Shown here: in pieces, positions 29,784-32,727 of the stretch
How positions within the stretch are numbered: position 1 is the stretch's first letter
Layout of the letters: each line of letters starts with the position of its first letter
IMG/VR virus record: IMGVR_UViG_3300030108_002714
Location: 1-32,727 of that record
Direction: 5' to 3' (one strand)
DNA length: 32,727 bases
Source: a virus
Translations under genes and position numbers: made by a program
Notes under the pieces: model-generated
Told to the model about the DNA's origin: nothing
Seen by the model: only the letters and a program-made list of their open reading frames with translations
Databases searched by the model: none

Positions 29784-30634
29784 AGTCCGCACATCCCTTC
29801 ACACTCGTTCATCATCTGATCGTCAAACAACTCGCCTTGGCCTCTCTCTTCTGCTGTACTGAAATCAACGTCACGCAACGGTATGCGCTTGGCGTGTAAG
29901 AATCTCGCGCCATGGAATCGCCCCTCTGCCTCACGAATCTTCTCATCAACCTGGCAAGCTTCCTCAAACTCGTCAGGGAATACATCCTTAATACGGCGCC
30001 ACTCATGGTCCGTATGGAACGGGCAACCTATACAAGCACTCTTGGCCAGCGTCCGGTCTGCGTGTTTATCGTTAAACCAACGAAGGCAATCGCGCCGATT
30101 AAAGTCTTCCTCCAACAACGGCCAACGGTTCTCAACCCAAGAGTCTTGACTTGGCTTAACCCGCATCACCTCATCTTTGGATATGCCAATCCACATCTCC
30201 ACCACAAAACCTTTCGGCGTCCGTTGGCGAGGACGTAAGCCAGCCAGTTCTCGAACCTTCTTCCGTATCGGCTTGAGCTTGTACTCACTGGTACACTGCC
30301 TACGGGCCATGCCGTTACTGCCATCTTTGTTTATAAGAAAGAAAGGTATCGACGCGAACTTATGACCCGTGGTGTTCAGATCCGATTCCAAATCTTCTTT
30401 GATGTTGCCCCGCTGCACACGGTACACAGGAAATGATAGTTGCGTCTCTAACCAATCTAAATGGTCATACACTTCCTTGGGTTCCCAACCCGTGTCTGCA
30501 AATACAGCGCAATCGGGCCTTGGACCAATGTCCCCAGCTTCAGCCATCAAAGCCATAACCGTAGACTGAACTCCCGCGCCTAGACTTATGACACGAAACG
30601 ATGGGTTCTCTACAGGCTTGAACATATCACGCAT
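29780..30634 (-). CDS. PAPS-reductase/PP-loop-like protein (adenine nucleotide alpha-hydrolase family)
   Basis: This 284-residue protein begins with a PP-loop variant SLGAGVQSTVMALMAEAG, then CAVFADTGWEP and RQCTSEYKLKPIRKKVR. The C-terminal part has SACIGCPFHTDHEWRRIKD and ends CEGMCGL, giving two cysteine pairs. This layout is that of the phosphoadenosine-phosphosulfate-reductase-like family found in phages beside DNA methyltransferases. PP-loop enzymes adenylate a substrate, and DndC-type relatives act in DNA phosphorothioation. The gene overlaps the cytosine methyltransferase gene by 8 bases. The substrate is unknown. A DNA-modification role is inferred from the neighbour. Confidence 0.85.
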   Translation of the reverse strand: MRDMFKPVENPSFRVISLGAGVQSTVMALMAEAGDIGPRPDCAVFADTGWEPKEVYDHLDWLETQLSFPVYRVQRGNIKEDLESDLNTTGHKFASIPFFLINKDGSNGMARRQCTSEYKLKPIRKKVRELAGLRPRQRTPKGFVVEMWIGISKDEVMRVKPSQDSWVENRWPLLEEDFNRRDCLRWFNDKHADRTLAKSACIGCPFHTDHEWRRIKDVFPDEFEEACQVDEKIREAEGRFHGARFLHAKRIPLRDVDFSTAEERGQGELFDDQMMNECEGMCGL

Positions 30635-31649
30635 AATATGTCTCCCTTATTGCTTCTCCGATTTTTTGCGCGATTTGCGGGACGATGCTGTTTCCCAAGG
30701 CACGGAGTTGAGGTACTCGATTGGGTAGCCCATCAACCAAGCGACCCACTTCGGGTTCAACTTCCCACCACTCTTCGGATCTGCCGCATTCACCGCCGCT
30801 CCAATGTTCCATCCGTGACTCCCGTCCAGATGACTTGGCGCCACACCCTCGCCGCCCGTCATCGATGTCGGAGTCGGCCACAGCTTGACCATGTCTCCCA
30901 GATTTGACTGATGACCCTTTTCCATCCGTGCTTTTATCTTTTCCGGATTTTGATACTCGCCGCCGCCCTTCTCCCTCGCGTTGGGAGTCGGCCAGAACTG
31001 CTCCACCGCGTAGTCCAGCCTGTCGTTCCTGATCTTCCCGTCCTTCCGCACCACCGTTGGTCCGCTGCCCTTGTGGTCGCTGGCTGTCGGAGTCGGCCAC
31101 AAAGTCGAACCCCAACTGCCGCTGTCCCGCGTTGCCATCGAAGGTGCCATCTGGTTCGCTTTCGCTGTCGGCGTGTGCAACAATCCAGAGTCGTCTGCGG
31201 AGGTGCGGGGCTCCTGTCGCGCAAGCTGGTATATCAAACGTCCTTGTGGCGTAGCCTTCGCTTTCCAAGTCAGTGAGTACTTCGTCCAAGCCCAATCGGA
31301 TGAGCCCAACAACGTTTTCTCCAACAATCCAAGTGGGCCTGCATTCCCGGATAAGCCTAAACATTTCTGGCCAGAGATGGCGGGGGTCGTCTTGGGCTTG
31401 CTGCTTTCCCGCTTGACTAAACGGTTGGCAAGGGAATCCTCCGCAAATAACATCGGGTCGGGTCGGGAGATCTCGTCCTTTGACATCTCTTATGTCTCCT
31501 AATACAGGAACATCGGGCCAGTGATATTGTAGCACGGCCCGACAATATGGTTCGTTCTCAACGAAACAGCTCGTCTCAAAAAAATTGGTGGCTTCGAGCC
31601 CTCGCGCAAAACCACCAATCCCTGAAAATAAATCCAATGTGCGTAACAC
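30627..31649 (-). CDS. C5-cytosine DNA methyltransferase (Dcm type)
   Basis: This 340-residue enzyme methylates cytosine in DNA. The start is GTG 31649, overlapping the stop of a 22-residue gene. Motif I is DLFSGIGGFARG (6-17), motif IV GGFPCQPFSQAG (70-81, Cys74 nucleophile), motif VI GENV (110-113), motif VIII APHLRRRLWIV (147-157) and the end RALGNSIVPQIAQKIGEAI (motifs IX-X, from 316). The target-recognition region (about 160-300) is oddly low-complexity, with four ADS units and many Arg, Gly and Ser. The same DNA is open in a second frame and may constrain it. It probably protects phage DNA or resists host restriction. Confidence 0.93.
   Translation of the reverse strand: MLRTLDLFSGIGGFARGLEATNFFETSCFVENEPYCRAVLQYHWPDVPVLGDIRDVKGRDLPTRPDVICGGFPCQPFSQAGKQQAQDDPRHLWPEMFRLIRECRPTWIVGENVVGLIRLGLDEVLTDLESEGYATRTFDIPACATGAPHLRRRLWIVAHADSESEPDGTFDGNAGQRQLGFDFVADSDSQRPQGQRTNGGAEGREDQERQAGLRGGAVLADSQREGEGRRRVSKSGKDKSTDGKGSSVKSGRHGQAVADSDIDDGRRGCGAKSSGRESRMEHWSGGECGRSEEWWEVEPEVGRLVDGLPNRVPQLRALGNSIVPQIAQKIGEAIRETYYA
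30647..31486 (-). CDS. Overlapping-frame protein inside the methyltransferase gene
   Basis: A 279-residue frame, shifted +1 relative to the methyltransferase, is completely open. It contains SGNAGPLGLLEKTLLGSSDW and KYSLTWKAKATPQGRL, then four LWPTPT-type units (LLHTPTAKA, LWPTPTASDHKGSG, FWPTPNAREKGGG and LWPTPTSMTG), KIKARMEKGHQSNLGD and KLNPKWVAWLMGYPIEYL. Such LLPTPTA and LNPEWVEWLMG proteins are, as I recall, seen as stand-alone phage and mobile-element ORFs. The frame may be a second real gene, a frameshift product, or the reason for the odd recognition region. Confidence is moderate because overlapping-frame conservation cannot be tested here. The annotated start (ATG 31486) is the first available. 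Confidence 0.5.
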   Translation of the reverse strand: MSKDEISRPDPMLFAEDSLANRLVKRESSKPKTTPAISGQKCLGLSGNAGPLGLLEKTLLGSSDWAWTKYSLTWKAKATPQGRLIYQLARQEPRTSADDSGLLHTPTAKANQMAPSMATRDSGSWGSTLWPTPTASDHKGSGPTVVRKDGKIRNDRLDYAVEQFWPTPNAREKGGGEYQNPEKIKARMEKGHQSNLGDMVKLWPTPTSMTGGEGVAPSHLDGSHGWNIGAAVNAADPKSGGKLNPKWVAWLMGYPIEYLNSVPWETASSRKSRKKSEKQ

Positions 31650-31717
31650 TATAAGCCCACGAACAAGCCTAAAATGAAGCTCCCTAGAACAATGCCTAGA
31701 TAAATCTCCGGACCCAT
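31649..31717 (-). CDS. Tiny 22-residue membrane peptide
   Basis: The ATG at 31717 is preceded by a strong AAGGAGGATTGAT ribosome site. The frame encodes MGPEIYLGIVLGSFILGLFV plus GL, almost entirely hydrophobic, and stops at TAG 31649-31651, interlocked with the GTG start of the methyltransferase. A short single membrane span is predicted. With its strong ribosome site it may be translated well and couple the methyltransferase. A pinholin-like or regulatory role is possible but unproven. Confidence 0.55.
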   Translation of the reverse strand: MGPEIYLGIVLGSFILGLFVGL

Positions 31718-31718
31718 A

Positions 31719-31922
31719 TCAATCCTCCTTTTTAATTTTTTCAAGTTTATCAATCGCTTCATTCAAAAATGATCTAGCATCCTGAATATTGGCAACTTCA
31801 GAAAAAACATCTTGTGGGGTTTTGTTTTCGTAATCAGAAGACGAGCCTAACCACAAATTTAATTCAGTGTGCGAGTCTTCCAAAATTGCAATTACAGATT
31901 CGATATCCGTTTCTTTAGTCAT
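31719..31922 (-). CDS. Small acidic helical protein
   Basis: This 67-residue protein is read from ATG 31922 (MTKETDIESVIAILED), which sits in an ATGA overlap with the DnaJ-like zinc-finger gene; a longer frame from 31967 would run through that gene. It is strongly acidic and helical, with SHTELNLWLGSSSDYENKTP in the middle and SEVANIQDARSFLNEAIDKL, then a lysine-rich end. The stop carries the ribosome site of the tiny membrane gene (AAGGAGG). No motif is known to me. Function unknown. Confidence 0.6.
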   Translation of the reverse strand: MTKETDIESVIAILEDSHTELNLWLGSSSDYENKTPQDVFSEVANIQDARSFLNEAIDKLEKIKKED

Positions 31923-32074
31923 TGCTTTTCTTTCGCTTTCGTTTCTACCGTGCCTTCGCTGTTGCAAACTGGGCAGTTAAAAAACTCCTCATCACTCTCC
32001 GAAGAGTACTTCACCCTCACATAACCATTGCCATGGCAATTCGGACACACCTCTCTAGTCATCATTCCATCCAT
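31919..32074 (-). CDS. DnaJ-type zinc-finger mini-protein
   Basis: A 51-residue frame starts at ATG 32074 (alternatives 32065 and 32062), overlapping the upstream gene end by 20 bases, and stops at 31919 within an ATGA overlap with the next gene. The sequence shows CPNCHGNGYVRVKYSSE and then FFNCPVCNSEGTVE. The CxxCxGxG plus CxxCxxxG pattern is one half of the DnaJ cysteine-rich zinc finger. The lysine-rich tail KAKEKQ may bind nucleic acid. Function unknown. Confidence 0.65.
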   Translation of the reverse strand: MDGMMTREVCPNCHGNGYVRVKYSSESDEEFFNCPVCNSEGTVETKAKEKQ

Positions 32075-32252
32075 CTCTCTCTTGTGCGGAGAGTTTTATA
32101 CCATGAAGTTTTTGGGTGAGGGAGTGCAACTTGAACCACAATTGCGTGGCGTCCGCTGCGGACAGTTGATCTTGTAAACCCCACGTCACCAGTTCACTGT
32201 CCATCGCATCAATCATCTCGTGCGACTGCTTAATGTAATCTTGTATCGTCAT
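32055..32252 (-). CDS. Small helical protein, first gene of the minus-strand module
   Basis: This 65-residue protein starts at ATG 32252 (MTIQDYIKQSHEMIDAMDSE), fixed by an AGAAAGGAGAATTGAA ribosome site just upstream; a longer frame to 32408 lacks a site and crosses the AT-rich region. It is helical, with LVTWGLQDQLSAADATQLWF and KLHSLTQKLHGIKLSAQERD. No motif known. It heads the run of small genes leading to the methyltransferase. Function unknown. Confidence 0.65.
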   Translation of the reverse strand: MTIQDYIKQSHEMIDAMDSELVTWGLQDQLSAADATQLWFKLHSLTQKLHGIKLSAQERDGWNDD

Positions 32253-32282
32253 TTCAATTCTCCTTTCTAATGGTACTTTTAG

Positions 32283-32300
32283 CATGGTCCATGGATCATG
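32283..32300. promoter_or_regulatory. 18-bp imperfect palindrome (operator candidate)
   Basis: CATGGTCCA (32283-32291) is followed directly by TGGATCATG, the reverse complement with one mismatched pair. It lies in the leader of the minus-strand gene run, just upstream of its ribosome site, so it could be a repressor site or leader hairpin. Confidence 0.4.
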
Positions 32301-32367
32301 GTCAATAAGGTTTTTGCACTCGTCTCTATATACAGCAGATTTCAAAAAAACATTTTGAAAATGAAAT

Positions 32368-32397
32368 TTTATACGAAAAAAAGTGTAAAAGTGTAAC
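32368..32397 (-). promoter_or_regulatory. Candidate minus-strand promoter
   Basis: On the minus strand GTTACA is followed by an 18-base spacer and TATAAA (32373-32368). The -35 falls inside the AAGTGTAAC repeat. It would transcribe the small-gene and methyltransferase module with a leader of about 100 bases. Match quality is only fair. Confidence 0.3.
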
Positions 32398-32499
32398 CAG
32401 TACCTCAAAACAGTAGTTAGTACGTTGAAATATATAGATACTACTCGTTACACTACTCGTTACACTTCGTTACAAAACAGGCTATTTCGTTACACTTTT
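32381..32499. repeat. TTACACT iterons in both orientations
   Basis: On the plus strand ACTCGTTACACT occurs twice in perfect tandem (32443-32454 and 32455-32466), then TTCGTTACA (32466-32474) and TTTCGTTACACTTTT (32485-32499). On the other side AAGTGTAA (32381-32388) and AAGTGTAAC (32389-32397) are the inverted core. Six copies within 120 bases indicate a protein-binding array. Confidence 0.75.
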
Positions 32500-32582
32500 C
32501 TAGCTGTGGTTGGTTCTCATCTTGCAATTAGTTAGGTAATGATTTGAAATTGCTGGTATATATGGGGGAAAGGAAATAACTT

Positions 32583-32727
32583 ATGGGTGGCCCTAACGAT
32601 AGGTTTAAGGTTTATCTGATGGAGTGTTATCCGATAAACATGCGAGATAACAGCACGAGGTTTATCAAAATCGGTATTTCTAAAAACGTGAAACGCCGTC
32701 TACAATCCTTACGTCATTCGAATCCGT
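32583..32727 (+). CDS. T5orf172/GIY-YIG-like protein (3' partial)
   Basis: An ATG at 32583 follows AAAGGAAATAAC and the frame stays open to the edge (48 residues). RFKVYLMECYP and FIKIGISKNVKRRLQSLRHS reproduce the first half of the T5orf172 / GIY-YIG-like nuclease domain (strand KVYLM, then KIGIS-x-x-KRR-x-x-LR). Members are phage and bacterial endonuclease-like proteins. The gene starts the plus-strand module beyond the window. A TGGTATATAT extended -10-like sequence sits 21 bases upstream. The missing C-terminal part prevents judging catalytic integrity. Confidence 0.75.
   Translation, partial: MGGPNDRFKVYLMECYPINMRDNSTRFIKIGISKNVKRRLQSLRHSNP

Larger units (their letters stand above)
32253..32582. 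promoter_or_regulatory. Non-coding divergent region with iterons and palindrome
   Basis: About 330 bases without a gene lie between the divergent modules. The stretch is AT-rich (poly-A/T runs near 32340-32385). Repeats of CGTTACA/TTACACT lie at 32443-32499 and the inverse AAGTGTAA at 32381-32397. An 18-bp palindrome is at 32283-32300. It probably holds divergent promoters and could be an origin or operator cluster. Confidence 0.6.

Noticed and set aside
30934-31502. Several further open frames on both strands over the methyltransferase gene
   Set aside because: Arg/Ser-rich shadows of the repeated GC-rich block with no family pattern; only the +1 minus-strand frame shows protein-like motifs.
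32541-32569. Plus-strand promoter before the GIY-YIG-like gene
   Set aside because: TGGTATATAT resembles an extended -10, but no adequate -35 lies at the right distance; kept only as a remark in the gene entry.

Overview
The window is one contiguous piece of a tailed double-stranded DNA phage genome (or prophage), most likely a marine virus with a podovirus-like virion. The evidence is a large set of carbohydrate-binding and beta-rich tail proteins, a nozzle-like protein, four long glycine/alanine-rich internal virion-type proteins with no sheath or classical tape measure, a phage family-A DNA polymerase and tightly overlapping ATGA/TAATG gene junctions. No rRNA, tRNA, CRISPR or insertion sequence was seen. 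Terminase, portal and capsid genes are not in the window, so both ends run into more phage DNA. The host cannot be fixed from sequence. A moderate base composition and relatives I recall from marine alphaproteobacterial phages fit a marine proteobacterium (inference).

Region 1, 1-18,795 (+ strand), is the virion module. It opens with the end of a head/tail connection-type gene, followed by small structural proteins. One of these (940-1698) carries an amicyanin-like cupredoxin motif plus 22-residue repeats. Next come tail-fibre proteins (1709-6000), a fibre-assembly-like protein, a nozzle-like protein (6670-8961), two small proteins, four internal or ejection-type proteins (9445-18246), an M15 peptidase and a small zinc-ribbon protein nested over the peptidase 3' end.

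Region 2, 18,788-26,324 (- strand), is the replication module. In transcription order it holds two conserved small proteins, an SSB-like protein with an acidic EEVPF tail, an archaeo-eukaryotic-type primase, an XF1762-like protein, an overlapping zinc-ribbon mini-gene, a UvrD-like helicase, a DUF6378-like protein and a family-A DNA polymerase. The polymerase has leucine at the position equivalent to E. coli Phe762.

Region 3, 26,407-29,225 (+ strand), starts at a divergent promoter region with a 15-bp palindrome. It encodes an SNF2-type helicase and six small proteins, including a ribbon-helix-helix-like and an HTH regulator.

Region 4, 29,176-32,252 (- strand), carries small genes (one a DnaJ-type zinc finger, one a 22-residue membrane peptide), a C5-cytosine methyltransferase, a PP-loop/PAPS-reductase-like protein, a SleB-type cell-wall hydrolase with a signal peptide and a very basic small protein. 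Inside the methyltransferase gene a second 280-codon frame is open and looks like a protein family in its own right. Region 5, 32,253-32,582, is the only long non-coding stretch and holds TTACACT iterons in both orientations. A GIY-YIG/T5orf172-like gene begins at 32,583 and runs off the edge.

The most unusual items are the dual-frame methyltransferase locus, the cupredoxin-type virion protein, the Leu762-type polymerase beside an AEP primase, the iteron-bearing intergenic region, and several tiny metal-binding or membrane genes hidden at gene junctions.
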